Shown in pieces: positions 9,085 through 17,490 of a stretch of DNA of 64,000 bases. Location of the stretch: positions 1-64,000 of the forward strand of contig DASUHD010000142.1 of the NCBI GenBank assembly GCA_036273675.1, in the 5' to 3' direction. Every line of letters starts with the position of its first letter. Position 1 is the first letter of the stretch. This DNA is from DAHUXT01 sp036273675. Its GTDB lineage: Bacteria > Chloroflexota > Ktedonobacteria > Ktedonobacterales > JADMIN01. A program made the translations under genes and the position numbers. The notes beneath the pieces are model-generated. The model saw only the letters and a program-made list of their open reading frames with translations. It was not told where the DNA came from and ran no database searches.

Positions 9085-9490
9085 AGTGTTTTTGCTGGCC
9101 GCCCACCGTCCGGGCTATCACGCGCCGGGGGCGTCGGCCTCCTCCTTCACTGGTGTTCTCGGGTCTCGCGCGGGCAACCCACTGTCACCCGCCACTGGTG
9201 GATCACCAGGACAAACCCCATTGCGCGCGTCCATTCCGGCGTGTCGGTGTCGGCGCGCGCGGCGTCTGCCGGTTGTCCTTTTCAAGCAATCCTGTTGTCC
9301 TCGTTGTCCTCGCCGGGCATACCAGGGGCGCCCCATCGTCAGAACGTATGACGGAGCATCCCGGCGGATGTGCTACTGCCTCTCTCATAGGCAGCCTGTT
9401 GTATGCCACTTAAAGACGCTACCAAGTATAGCATATCCCTTCGCCCGCCGCCAGCATGACCGCCTGCTCCCCTCTGACCGACTCATGCGC
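9085..9490. other. rpsO leader and promoter region
   Basis: No gene is supported. The stretch carries the extended -10 element at 9425-9433 reading toward rpsO, and several GC-rich segments that could form an S15-binding leader. Open frames here have no family features. Confidence 0.55.
9425..9433 (-). promoter_or_regulatory. Extended -10 promoter toward rpsO
   Basis: The minus strand reads TGCTATACT: a TATACT -10 with the TGN extension directly upstream. The -35 position (TGGCGG at 17 bases) is poor, as is common for extended -10 promoters. Fifteen bases of this element recur before infA (32972-32986 in the plus strand). Confidence 0.55.
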
Positions 9491-11389
9491 TCACTGCTGC
9501 AGGGGGCGGGTTGGCTCGGCCTCGCGTGGGCTGGTTGGCTCGGCCTCGCGTGGGCTGGTTGGCTGGAAGTGCGCCGGCAGACGGAACGCGACCTGCCGTC
9601 GTAGCGAGCGCCGCAGCCGCCGGATGCGCTCGCGATAGACCTCTTCGGGCTGGCGCGGCGTGTTCTTGGGTGGATCGCCCATCGCCACATGCCACTTGCG
9701 AAACGCCAGGCCTGTCGTCGTCTGGTAGAGCGTGCGCGCGGTCAGCCAGGCGCGCGGCCCATATTCCAGGGCATAGGCGCGCTCGGCGGCGTCGCGCAGC
9801 GTCGCATTCTGCAACAGCAGATACTCATCCGGCGAGACGACACCGCCCAACACCTCGCTCGTGAGGTATTCGCGGACCGTCTCGGCCTCACGGGCTAGCG
9901 AGGCGAGGGCAATCCGCAGCAGCACCAACTGCGCCGTAAAGAGCGGCACATATTCTGCCAGCAGCGTCACCAGCGCGAAGAGCGCCGCCGCGTGCGCCAG
10001 TAGCTCAGGGGTCGCCAGCTCGTCGGCGCCAAAGGCGACGAAGTCGAAGCCGGTATGCAGCAGAATCGCGGTGGCGAACCCGGCGAAGGGGGCGAGTATT
10101 TGCCAGCGGCGGTCGCGGGTTTCGCGCGCGGCCCCAAGCCCTGCCCCAAAAAACGCGGTGAACGTCGAATGGCTGAGCCAGCCGAGGACCACGCGTCCGA
10201 AGATGAGCACGCCGAGGTCGGCGCGTGGGGTGACGGCGAAGAAGACGAAGTTCTCCACCATCGCGAAGCCCGCGCCGATCAACGCGCCGTAGATAATGCC
10301 ATCGGTGACGTTATCGAACTCATCGCGCAGCAACACCAGCAGCACGATCAGCCCAGCGCCCTTGATAGCCTCCTCCGAGAAGCCAGCGCTCAGCGCCTGC
10401 GACGCCGCGTGGACCAGTCCATCCTGAAGTCCGATGGCGTTCAGCGCCGACGCCAGCAGGGCGACCAGTCGCCGCTCTAGAAACAGCGCGGGCGCGATGG
10501 CGATCAGCGCTCCCCAGAGAAACGCGCCGAGCATCAGCGACCACGGCTCACGCTCATAGCGGTCCAGGCTGAGCGTCACGACCGCGACGCCAAGCGCGGG
10601 TACCAGCGGGATCGTCAGCGCCGCCAGCACGGAGCCAGCGCCCTCGGTGGCGAGCGCGCCTCGCCCCACCAGTACGGCGGTTCCCAGCGTGACGACCGTA
10701 CAGACCAGCAGGACCAGCGCCGCGCCGATGCCGAGCAACCACCACAGGCGCGCCTTGAAGCGCCCGCGAAACGCGAATTGCAGCGTGATGCCGGGACTGA
10801 GCAGGTGGGTAGAGCTGGCGCTCTGGGGAAGTGACGCATCGTCCGGCGCGTCGTCGAGTAGATCGGCCTCGCTCACCTCGTCGGGCAGAAAACCGTTGCT
10901 TTCGCCAGTTGCCTCGGCGAGATAGGCCGCGTAATCGCCCTCGGATGATTCCGGTGGTTGTTCAGCGGAAGTCGAGTCGGGATACGTTGGGCGCAACGCC
11001 ACCAGTTGCAGTGATGTCTGCCCCAGCCGCACAACATCACCGGGCGAAAGCGCCATGCCTTGTCCCGGCTGGCACGCCTGCCCGGCAACCTCCATCGTGT
11101 TGGCCGCCGAGCAGTTTTCGATCCACCAACCCTCGCGGCTGGCAATCAGGCGGGCATGTTCGCGCGAGACGGAGGGGTCGAGCAGCACGATGGCGTTGCG
11201 CTGCGCCCGGCCGATGGGATTGATGCCCCGCGTGATTGGCACGGCACGACCGCCGCCGAGGAAGGCGATCTCGTTGCTGGCGGGACTCACCAGCCTCAGC
11301 ACGCCAAGGGTCGGCGAGGCAACCTCCGCCGCCGACGGGCGTGTGTTCCGTGTCCGAACGAGCATTTTGCGACGTGTCGTTCGGCCCAC
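9491..11389 (-). CDS. FHA-domain PrsW-family intramembrane protease
   Basis: A 632-residue fusion. Residues about 30-135 form a forkhead-associated domain (GR at 60-61, SREH at 75-78, N97) that reads phosphothreonine. An acidic linker follows, then a multi-helix PrsW-type glutamic membrane protease with EExxK at 339-343, E379 in GFAMVEN, H407 and HTGFD at 445-449. PrsW of Bacillus subtilis cleaves an anti-sigma factor; the FHA domain suggests phospho-controlled proteolysis here (inference). GTG at 11389 follows GGGACGGGG; ATG at 11365 is the alternative. The C-terminus contains a 24-bp tandem repeat (PTSPREAE twice). Confidence 0.85.
   Translation of the reverse strand: MGRTTRRKMLVRTRNTRPSAAEVASPTLGVLRLVSPASNEIAFLGGGRAVPITRGINPIGRAQRNAIVLLDPSVSREHARLIASREGWWIENCSAANTMEVAGQACQPGQGMALSPGDVVRLGQTSLQLVALRPTYPDSTSAEQPPESSEGDYAAYLAEATGESNGFLPDEVSEADLLDDAPDDASLPQSASSTHLLSPGITLQFAFRGRFKARLWWLLGIGAALVLLVCTVVTLGTAVLVGRGALATEGAGSVLAALTIPLVPALGVAVVTLSLDRYEREPWSLMLGAFLWGALIAIAPALFLERRLVALLASALNAIGLQDGLVHAASQALSAGFSEEAIKGAGLIVLLVLLRDEFDNVTDGIIYGALIGAGFAMVENFVFFAVTPRADLGVLIFGRVVLGWLSHSTFTAFFGAGLGAARETRDRRWQILAPFAGFATAILLHTGFDFVAFGADELATPELLAHAAALFALVTLLAEYVPLFTAQLVLLRIALASLAREAETVREYLTSEVLGGVVSPDEYLLLQNATLRDAAERAYALEYGPRAWLTARTLYQTTTGLAFRKWHVAMGDPPKNTPRQPEEVYRERIRRLRRSLRRQVAFRLPAHFQPTSPREAEPTSPREAEPTRPLQQ
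9509..9564. repeat. 24-bp tandem repeat at the 3' end of the FHA-PrsW gene
   Basis: Two exact 24-bp copies (9509-9532, 9533-9556) and an 8-base partial third. In frame they encode repeated PTSPREAE, so copy-number change would keep the reading frame. Confidence 0.85.
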
Positions 11390-11434
11390 AGCATCCCCGT
11401 CCCTTCTCCATCGGCCAGTCGAGCATATCCCTGT

Positions 11435-12571
11435 TTAGTGTCCCGCCTCGGGGAGACTGCCCGGCAGCGCTGGCGGTGGCAGCAGTTTCTCCTCCTGCCG
11501 CGTCTCGCGATAGCGCCGGTAGAAGCGCTTGAACGAGGCGTTGATCTGGCTGGGGGTAAGCTTCTTGCCGCTCTCGAAATATTCGATGGCCACCTGACCA
11601 ATAGACCATGTGGCCGCCGCCGCGATGGCGCCCGCCACCAGATCGCCGCCGAACGGAACCGCTTTGGCCGCCGCCTCCGCGAGATAGCGCATGAACAGTC
11701 CACCAGCGATGGTCGTCACCAACTCGCGCATATGCTGGGCGTTCATCGGTTCGCCATAGACGGCGGCGACGCGTAGCACCAGCCGTATCTGATTGCCCAG
11801 CAGAATGGGAATATCCACCAGCGGCACCGGCTGAAGCCCGGCAGCCAGGGCAATGAGTGTCGCGGAACGCACCAGCTTGTTGGCCGCCTCGCGCCGGAAC
11901 TGGGGCAGTTGGCGCCCCAGCACGATGGCCGCCTCGGGGCTGGCGTCGATCAGCGCGGGGATCAACTCCTCGCTGACGTTGGCGCCGTCGCGGGCCGAGA
12001 TGGGAACGACATCCTTCACATGCAGCCGCGCCGCCGCACGCGCCGCCGCCTCATCCGCCGCCTCGCCGATCAGGTCACACTTGTTGAGCGCCACCGTGAA
12101 CGGCTTCTCGGTTTTGCGCAACTGCTCGATCATCTCATAGTCGCGCGGACGCATGCCCTCACCGGCGTCGAGCATGTAGATCGTGACGGCGGCCTCCTCG
12201 ATGGCCTCCTGCTGCATTTCGGGAATATGTCCTGGCGTATCGATGAGGGTGAAGGGGCCAAAGGCGCCGCGTACGTTGGCGGTGGTGGTGCCTTCGACTG
12301 GTGAGACCGGAGAGACATATTTGCCTTGCAAGGTGTTGAAGAGCGTGGATTTGCCGGAGTTTGGCAGGCCGATGATGGCCACCTTGCGGCGGATTTCATC
12401 GGCAATTTCTTCCTGTGCGATCTTCCAGTTCACCGAGTTCATGAACTTACGCGCCAGCGCCAGATTCGAGGGGATCCCGGCGAGCATAGAGAACGAGAAC
12501 AGACGCCGCGGATTGACGTTGAACCGGCTGCTCTTCTTGCCATTCTCTCCGCCAGCAGATGTATCAGCCAT
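11435..12571 (-). CDS. GTPase with C-terminal DUF697 domain
   Basis: A 378-residue TRAFAC-class GTPase. G1 GLPNSGKS (68-75), G3 DTPG (111-114), G4 NKCD (163-166) and a G5-like SAR near 192 are present. The second half matches the DUF697 helical region, which is Ala-rich with hydrophobic segments and probably membrane-associated (GGDLVAGAIAAAATWSIG). Role unknown; relatives resemble Era/Der-like and YcjF-type proteins. It precedes the FHA-PrsW gene on the same strand by 45 bases, so the two may form an operon linking GTPase state and membrane proteolysis (inference). Confidence 0.85.
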   Translation of the reverse strand: MADTSAGGENGKKSSRFNVNPRRLFSFSMLAGIPSNLALARKFMNSVNWKIAQEEIADEIRRKVAIIGLPNSGKSTLFNTLQGKYVSPVSPVEGTTTANVRGAFGPFTLIDTPGHIPEMQQEAIEEAAVTIYMLDAGEGMRPRDYEMIEQLRKTEKPFTVALNKCDLIGEAADEAAARAAARLHVKDVVPISARDGANVSEELIPALIDASPEAAIVLGRQLPQFRREAANKLVRSATLIALAAGLQPVPLVDIPILLGNQIRLVLRVAAVYGEPMNAQHMRELVTTIAGGLFMRYLAEAAAKAVPFGGDLVAGAIAAAATWSIGQVAIEYFESGKKLTPSQINASFKRFYRRYRETRQEEKLLPPPALPGSLPEAGH

Positions 12572-12710
12572 GCCTCGCCTTTTCCTTCCATTTCGGCCGC
12601 GCCCGCCGTCGCCGTCGTTTCAGCCTGTTATAGCACGCCAGCCCGGTCGCTGGCCAGACATAATAGCCTGATGTATTAGTATAGTATGCTCGTTGCGCCG
12701 CAGTCCGTTG

Positions 12711-12750
12711 CGGCCCATCTCGGCCCATCTCGGCCCATCTTGGCCCATCG
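12711..12750. repeat. 10-bp tandem repeat, four units
   Basis: CGGCCCATCT occurs three times exactly (12711-12740) followed by TGGCCCATCG. It lies between the divergent-upstream side of the GTPase gene and the end of the AraC gene. A TATACT -10-like element toward the GTPase gene is at 12678-12683. Confidence 0.8.
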
Positions 12751-12800
12751 CGGCGGGCGCGCATCATCCACCAATCTCAACTTGTGCGATTTGCGTGCCA

Positions 12801-12833
12801 GCGCTAGCCATGCTCTAGCCATGCTCTATCCAT
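12801..12833. repeat. 11-bp tandem repeat, three units
   Basis: GCGCTAGCCAT, GCTCTAGCCAT and GCTCTATCCAT follow one another without a gap. The 11-bp period puts each copy on nearly the same face of the helix; it is downstream of the AraC gene stop. Confidence 0.75.
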
Positions 12834-12862
12834 GAATACGTATGAGATGAGGAACAGGTATA

Positions 12863-13885
12863 CTAGCCCGCTATCCGCCAGGCGGCAGGGGGCTGGCCGA
12901 CGTGGCGTTTGAAGGCGCGATTGAACGCCACGTCGGAGTCATAGCCCACGCGCTGCGCCACCTCGACCAGATTCAGATTGGTCTGCTTCAGCAAATACTT
13001 CGCCAGTTGGATGCGCCAGGCTGCCAGGTAGTGCATCGGTGTCTCCCCGATCAGCGCGGTGAACCGCTGGGCCAGGGACGACCGCGAGACCGCCACGGCC
13101 TGCGCCAGATCCTCGACGGTCCAGGCGTGTTCCGGGCGCGCGTGTAATAGTCGCAGGGCATGCCCAACCACCGGGTCGCTTACCCCCGCGAGCCAGCCAT
13201 GCTGGGCCGCCGGAAGCTGCTGCATGTAGCGCCGCACCACCTCGACAAAGAGAATCTCGCTGAGCCGCGCCAGCATATCCGTGTTGCCGGGACGCTCGCC
13301 AAGCGCCTCCTCGACGGTATGCCGCAGCGTCGTCTCCAACCAGTCGCCGGGTTGGATCGCCAGCGCCGCCGCCGCCAGCGCGCTCGCGCTCGCTCCTGCT
13401 ATCGCCGCCTCAGCCTCGCGACCATCGTGGTTGGGATGCACCACCATAACGTCTGGCAGTGCGCCGAGGAGTGGGTTGAATCGCTGGTCGCAGTGGAGAT
13501 AGCCACAGATAAGCTGCGTCATCTCGCCGACGTTTCCACCCACAACCTCTGTAATGCCGTCAGGGGGCATCGTCGTGGGCAGAACAGCCCGGAAGGATAT
13601 CGGACTGAGGCTCCAGTCGCTGCCGACGATGTGAGGGCAGTTCTGGGGCAGAAGGACAGCATCCCCCGCTTTCAATAAGACAGGCGCGGAGCCGGGGATC
13701 GAGAGCCAGCAGCTTCCCCGCGCGAGAATGTGGAAGACGGCGATACAGTCGGATGGCAGGCGCAGATATTCGGCAAGTTCGTTGGCTGTCGCAGACGCCA
13801 CAGCCCAGGGCGCTGGCAGTTTTGCCCGCAGGAAGACCGCGCCGCTCAGCCGAACCACTTTCAGCGTGTCAGACAGGACATCCAT
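12863..13885 (-). CDS. AraC-family transcription regulator
   Basis: A 340-residue regulator with an N-terminal cupin (AraC_binding/cupin_6, about 20-130; APVLLKAGDAVLLP) and a C-terminal double helix-turn-helix (about 240-338; WTVEDLAQAVAVSRSSLAQRF and the HTH signature ending in GYDSDVAFNRAFKRHVG). Such proteins bind a small ligand and activate a neighbouring gene set. It is divergently transcribed from the TusA/DsrE cluster, 190 bases apart, so that cluster is the likely target (inference). The effector is unknown. Confidence 0.9.
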   Translation of the reverse strand: MDVLSDTLKVVRLSGAVFLRAKLPAPWAVASATANELAEYLRLPSDCIAVFHILARGSCWLSIPGSAPVLLKAGDAVLLPQNCPHIVGSDWSLSPISFRAVLPTTMPPDGITEVVGGNVGEMTQLICGYLHCDQRFNPLLGALPDVMVVHPNHDGREAEAAIAGASASALAAAALAIQPGDWLETTLRHTVEEALGERPGNTDMLARLSEILFVEVVRRYMQQLPAAQHGWLAGVSDPVVGHALRLLHARPEHAWTVEDLAQAVAVSRSSLAQRFTALIGETPMHYLAAWRIQLAKYLLKQTNLNLVEVAQRVGYDSDVAFNRAFKRHVGQPPAAWRIAG

Positions 13886-13967
13886 CGGGTGTTCTCGCTC
13901 TCCCCAGCGCCAGAGTTCAGTCCAGCAAATTCTGGAGCCTCAATCAACATTCTCGGCGTCTCAGTCA

Positions 13968-13996
13968 TTGTCGCAGGCTGCCCAACCACGCATACT
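13968..13996 (+). promoter_or_regulatory. Candidate promoter of the sulfur-relay cluster
   Basis: TTGTCG and CATACT with an exact 17-base spacer, in the divergent gap about 80 bases before the TusA-like start. Each hexamer matches consensus at four of six positions, which fits an activator-dependent promoter. Confidence 0.45.
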
Positions 13997-14076
13997 GGCA
14001 CTATAGCCATTGTCGCCATTGTAGCACGACAAACCCGTGGGCAAGGCGGTCAGAGCGCAGGGAGGGAGTGTGTGCA

Positions 14077-14361
14077 ATGAGCAGCCCGCAAGAGACGACC
14101 GGTGATCAAACGCTCAGGCCCGATGCGCTCTTAGACATGACGCGGATTGAGACGGCCCAGGGCGCGATCTGTGCGTTGCTGACCCCGGCCATCAAGGGCA
14201 AGTTTCAGGAGATGAGCGGTGGCCAGCTCCTCGAAGTCCGCGTGAACGACCCGACCGCGCGGGAGGATATCGCATCCTGGTGCCGTCTCTCTGGCCACGA
14301 GCTGCTTGCCGAGATCAAGGAGTCGCCGCAATTGCTGAGGGTATTTATCCGCAAGCGGTAG
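14077..14361 (+). CDS. TusA/SirA-family sulfur-carrier-like protein
   Basis: A 94-residue TusA-fold protein. Canonical members carry a persulfide on the cysteine of an N-terminal CPxP motif; here the same site reads GAICALLTPAIK, so a cysteine is present but CPxP is not. The C-terminal half keeps DPTAREDIASWC and ends FIRKR as in the family. GGGAGGG precedes the ATG. It is the first gene of a three-gene set with DsrE and DUF2892 proteins (32 and 21 bases apart), pointing to sulfur trafficking or redox sensing. Confidence 0.8.
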   Translation: MSSPQETTGDQTLRPDALLDMTRIETAQGAICALLTPAIKGKFQEMSGGQLLEVRVNDPTAREDIASWCRLSGHELLAEIKESPQLLRVFIRKR

Positions 14362-14393
14362 GGCCAATGTATCTGGAAAGGGAGATCATCACT

Positions 14394-14753
14394 ATGGCAA
14401 AACTGCTCGTTCACTGCACCCATGGCCGCGAAGACCCCGAGCGCGCCACGCTGGCATTCATCGTCGGCAATGTGGCCGCCTCAGCCGATCAGGAGGTCAT
14501 CCTGCTGCTGACCATCGAGGGAGTCTGGCTGGCGACACGGGGCTACGCCGACGACATCCATAAAGAAGGCTTTCCGCCGCTCGCCGAGGTGATCCAGTCG
14601 TTCCGCGCCAACGGCGGCCAAATCTGGGCATGTGGTACCTGCGCCAAGCCGCGCGGCATCGCCGAAGACCAGTTGATCGAGGGCGCAAAGATCGTCACGG
14701 CGGCGAACGTGGTCGAGGTCCTCGTCGGGGGCGCGGCCTCGCTCGACTTCTAG
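14394..14753 (+). CDS. DsrE-family protein
   Basis: A 119-residue DsrE/DsrF-like protein (predicted peroxiredoxin-like / sulfur relay). It starts MAKLLVHCTHGREDPERAT, has the central VILLLTIEGVWLATRG strand-helix unit and a CGTC pair at about residues 82-85 that is the likely sulfur- or redox-active site. ATG at 14394 has GGGAG upstream. In known relays DsrE-type proteins exchange persulfide sulfur with TusA, encoded just upstream here. Confidence 0.87.
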   Translation: MAKLLVHCTHGREDPERATLAFIVGNVAASADQEVILLLTIEGVWLATRGYADDIHKEGFPPLAEVIQSFRANGGQIWACGTCAKPRGIAEDQLIEGAKIVTAANVVEVLVGGAASLDF

Positions 14754-14774
14754 CAACTTCTGGGGAGGTAATTC

Positions 14775-15038
14775 ATGGGCAGTCTCGCTGAATCCTTCAA
14801 CCAATCAGGTTTCTCGCACTTCATCAATAGTCCCTCTGGGCGCAGCTTTCGCATCGTCGCGGGCATGGGATTCCTTATCCTCGGTCTCGTCTTCAGGGAC
14901 CATCTGCTCGGCGTCCTGTCGTTGGTATGGAGCGTCTTCCCATTGAGCGCCGGAGCGTTTGATATCTGTTATATCAGCGCCGCGTTGGGCGGGCCGATCT
15001 CGGGCAAGCAGATTCGCAGCGCGTACAAGCCGCGCTAA
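14775..15038 (+). CDS. DUF2892-like small membrane protein
   Basis: An 87-residue protein with two hydrophobic segments (about 29-44 and 46-64) followed by the FDICYISAALGGPISG segment resembling the conserved tail of DUF2892 (YgaP-type inner membrane domain). This domain is often fused or adjacent to rhodanese and sulfur-transfer proteins, which fits its place after TusA and DsrE. The start has GGGAGGTAATTC. Confidence 0.75.
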   Translation: MGSLAESFNQSGFSHFINSPSGRSFRIVAGMGFLILGLVFRDHLLGVLSLVWSVFPLSAGAFDICYISAALGGPISGKQIRSAYKPR

Positions 15039-15071
15039 TGCCACACACTCCGGCATCTTTGGATATTTGGA

Positions 15072-15077
15072 TATAAT
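15072..15077 (+). promoter_or_regulatory. TATAAT -10-like element before the DinB-family gene
   Basis: An exact TATAAT lies 71 bases before the DinB-family start. No good -35 hexamer is seen at 16-18 bases, so the promoter call is tentative. Confidence 0.35.
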
Positions 15078-15147
15078 GCGTCTCACAGACGAGAGTCCGT
15101 GCGGCGCTCTATATACAGCCCGCCGCCAGGCCGAGGAGGGTGATCCC

Positions 15148-15723
15148 ATGCGCGCAACAGACCTGCTGACCCGTCAGTATGCCAGCGTCAACCAGATCCT
15201 GCATGACGTCGGCGGCGACCTTACCCCCGCTGAACTAACCACACGCGTACTCCCGCATACAAACCTGCTCGCCTTCGACCTCTGGCACGTTGCTCGCGCG
15301 CAGGACTGGGCGCTGCAGACGCTGGTGCGCGGCGTGCCTGAGCTGATCGACGAGCCGCGCTGGCAGGGGCGCGGTCGGCTGGCCACGCACGGCATCGGCG
15401 TTGGGCTGAGCGAGGCGGAGGCCGACGATCTGGCGCGCACGCTGGCGCTGGCCGATATCCTCGAATACGCCGACGCCGTCCACCAGAACCTGCTTGCCTG
15501 GCTAGGCACAATCTCCGATGACGAGCTTTCGCGCGAGCCAGATGTCCCCGCGCAGCTTCAGCGCTATCCCGTCTACCTGGAACTTGCGATGCGCGAAGAG
15601 GTACCGTGGATGTTCCAGCGCCCGCAGGTCTGGCGGTGTCTCGCGCCAGCCCTCGGCCACGCGCGCGACCACCTCGCCGAGATGGATATGCTCAAGCGCC
15701 AGCTCCGCGCCCGGATGGCCTGA
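15148..15723 (+). CDS. DinB-family (DinB_2) metal-binding protein
   Basis: A four-helix-bundle protein of 191 residues related to YfiT/DinB metal-dependent enzymes. Candidate metal ligands are the histidine in DLWHVARAQD (about 47) and those in GHARDHLAEM (about 171-176). Family members include thiol-dependent S-transferases using bacillithiol or mycothiol, and many unknowns. ATG at 15148 follows GAGGAGGGTGATCCC. It lies between the sulfur cluster and an ABM protein on the same strand. Confidence 0.85.
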   Translation: MRATDLLTRQYASVNQILHDVGGDLTPAELTTRVLPHTNLLAFDLWHVARAQDWALQTLVRGVPELIDEPRWQGRGRLATHGIGVGLSEAEADDLARTLALADILEYADAVHQNLLAWLGTISDDELSREPDVPAQLQRYPVYLELAMREEVPWMFQRPQVWRCLAPALGHARDHLAEMDMLKRQLRARMA

Positions 15724-15818
15724 GTCTGAGCCTGAGCATTCGCCCTGATACACGGTTCCTGGGGGAGTCTTGAGGTGGCTTGCCAGCGTTAGAGAAGATG
15801 AGGTCAGAGGAGGTCAGA

Positions 15819-16181
15819 ATGTATGGAACCATCGCACGCATGCGTGTGAAACCCGATATGGTGAATCAGTTGCTGGACTGGATGCGCCAGGAGGACACCA
15901 GAGGGATGCTGGGGTACAAAACGAGCTACACGTACCAGATGGACGCCGAACCAACGACCATGTTTGTCGCCATCGTGTTCGAGAGCCGTGAAGCCTACGT
16001 GGCGAATGCGCAAAGCCCGCAGATGGATGCGCGCTACCACGAGTTGCTTGCGCTGCTGGAGGAATCACCCGAGTGGCATGATGGGCAGATCATCTACCCG
16101 CAAGGGTGGGTTTCCTCGCGCCGGGTAGCGCACTCACGAGATGCCCTCTCATACCATTTCGTCTGGGTTGTTGGTGTTTGA
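15819..16181 (+). CDS. Antibiotic biosynthesis monooxygenase (ABM)-like domain protein
   Basis: About 120 residues with the dimeric alpha/beta ferredoxin-like ABM fold: YGTIARMRVKPD at the start, FVAIVFESREAYVANAQS in the middle. Such proteins are small oxygenases or stress proteins of varied substrate. GGAGGTCAGA precedes the ATG at 15819. The C-terminal 20 or so residues go beyond the usual domain and overlap the convergent chimeric gene by 33 bases, so the original stop may have been lost in the rearrangement that made that gene. Confidence 0.75.
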   Translation: MYGTIARMRVKPDMVNQLLDWMRQEDTRGMLGYKTSYTYQMDAEPTTMFVAIVFESREAYVANAQSPQMDARYHELLALLEESPEWHDGQIIYPQGWVSSRRVAHSRDALSYHFVWVVGV

Positions 16182-16766
16182 GGGCGCGTACCCCGGCGCC
16201 ATCGCCGCATCGAGCGCGCGTCGCTCGCAAAGCGTTTCGCGCATCCGCACGAAGACGACCGCGCCAGAGGTGAACGTGAGCGCGGCGATCCCCGCGATGG
16301 CCCAGGACGCTCCAAAGAGATCGGCGAGTACTCCGGCCAATATGGCGCCAACCGCGTAGCCGAGGTCGCGCCAGAGTCGATAAACACCTACCGCCGAGGC
16401 GCGCCATGAGGGATGCGCCACATCCGCGATAGCGGCAAGGAATGTCGGGTAGACCATTGCGGCGCCCAGTTCCAACTCGTCGCTGTCGCGTAGCGTCCGA
16501 TGCGGAAATGTAACATCAGCCGCCTCATGCAGATAGATGGGAGAGCCGGTGCGCTCGGCGAGTGCGGGTGCGCCAGAAAGATGGTCCGCCTGGACACGCG
16601 TCTCGACGATAGCGACGATAGGCGATGCAGCCGCTTCGGACACCGCGAGGTAGTCGTCGATGTGTTCGGCGTGCGGGTCAACAACAGCAAGGGCTTTCTT
16701 GCCGGTGCAGCCGAAGATATATGACGCGCACCCGGTAGCTGGGTGCAGGATCTGGCGAATAATCAT
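16149..16766 (-). pseudogene. Chimera of MBL-fold N-terminus and MFS C-terminus
   Basis: A 205-residue open frame joining two unrelated families. Residues 1-100 match the start of a metallo-beta-lactamase-fold (persulfide-dioxygenase-like) protein, but stop before most metal ligands, and the HxHxDH motif reads R57-V-Q59-A-D61-H62. From about residue 101 the sequence is the end of an MFS transporter (YPTFLAAIADVAHPSWRASA, LWRDLGYAVGAILAG), leaving two or three transmembrane helices. The simplest origin is an in-frame deletion between two neighbouring genes. The junction is near 16460-16466. It is probably non-functional for either activity, though the frame is intact and a GGAAGG site precedes the ATG. 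Confidence 0.8.
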
Positions 16767-16807
16767 ATACCCTTCCAAGTTCTTGCGATGTTCTTACTGA
16801 ATTGGTA

Positions 16808-17359
16808 TCATGCGCCAGCCAGCGTCTTGCTCATCGCAGCGAGTGTGGTGAGGGTGCGCCAGTTGCGCGAGGTTGCGGGGACGCCGAGCCTGCTTTCGAG
16901 CAGGTTGTTGGTCAGCTGCGACTCACGCATGTTCTGGCGATAGAGCAGGTAAACCTCGCGGCCAACCACGCGGAACTCGTCTGACTCGATCTTGCTGGCG
17001 CCCAGCCGCTCGATTCCTGCGGGCGGGGGCGTCTCAGCCAGCAGCGCCACGTAGAGGCGTTCGCCCTCAGCCAGGGCGTCTGGCGCGAAGGGGCAAGCCG
17101 TGATGACGCGCGTCAACTCATCGTGTGTGCGCAGGGCAACCGTGACTGGGAAGCCGAACGCCGCTACGATCCGCTGCTCGATGCGCTCGCGCAACGGCTC
17201 TTCCGCCTCATTGGCCTGGAAGACGACATTGCCGCTCTGGATATAGGTCTGCGCCCCACCGAAACCCATCGCCACGAACATGGCCTTCAGGTCGGCCATC
17301 TTGATCAGCCGGTGTCCGCCGACGTTGATGCCCCGCAGCAACGCAATGTATGTTGTCAT
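16808..17359 (-). CDS. DUF1697 family protein
   Basis: A 183-residue protein with the DUF1697 hallmark start MTTYIALLRGINVGGH, followed by MADLKAMFVAMGF and TYIQSGNVVF. The family is widespread in soil bacteria and structurally characterised, but has no established function. The frame runs 39 codons further upstream without family likeness; ATG at 17359 matches the usual N-terminus, although its Shine-Dalgarno sequence is weak. Confidence 0.88.
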   Translation of the reverse strand: MTTYIALLRGINVGGHRLIKMADLKAMFVAMGFGGAQTYIQSGNVVFQANEAEEPLRERIEQRIVAAFGFPVTVALRTHDELTRVITACPFAPDALAEGERLYVALLAETPPPAGIERLGASKIESDEFRVVGREVYLLYRQNMRESQLTNNLLESRLGVPATSRNWRTLTTLAAMSKTLAGA

Positions 17360-17490
17360 CACCAAAACACTTCCGTTTTTGCACAACAGCGTACCATACG
17401 CTGGAAGACGCAACGGAGGAAGTAGCCCCCATCGCAGCAATGCGGGCCATGATCGGAACTGACGCGCCAGCGTCATTAATCACCGATTCT

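Noticed and set aside
12711..12750. Repeats as a CRISPR array
   Set aside because: Units are 10 bp and contiguous with no spacers, and no cas genes are near.
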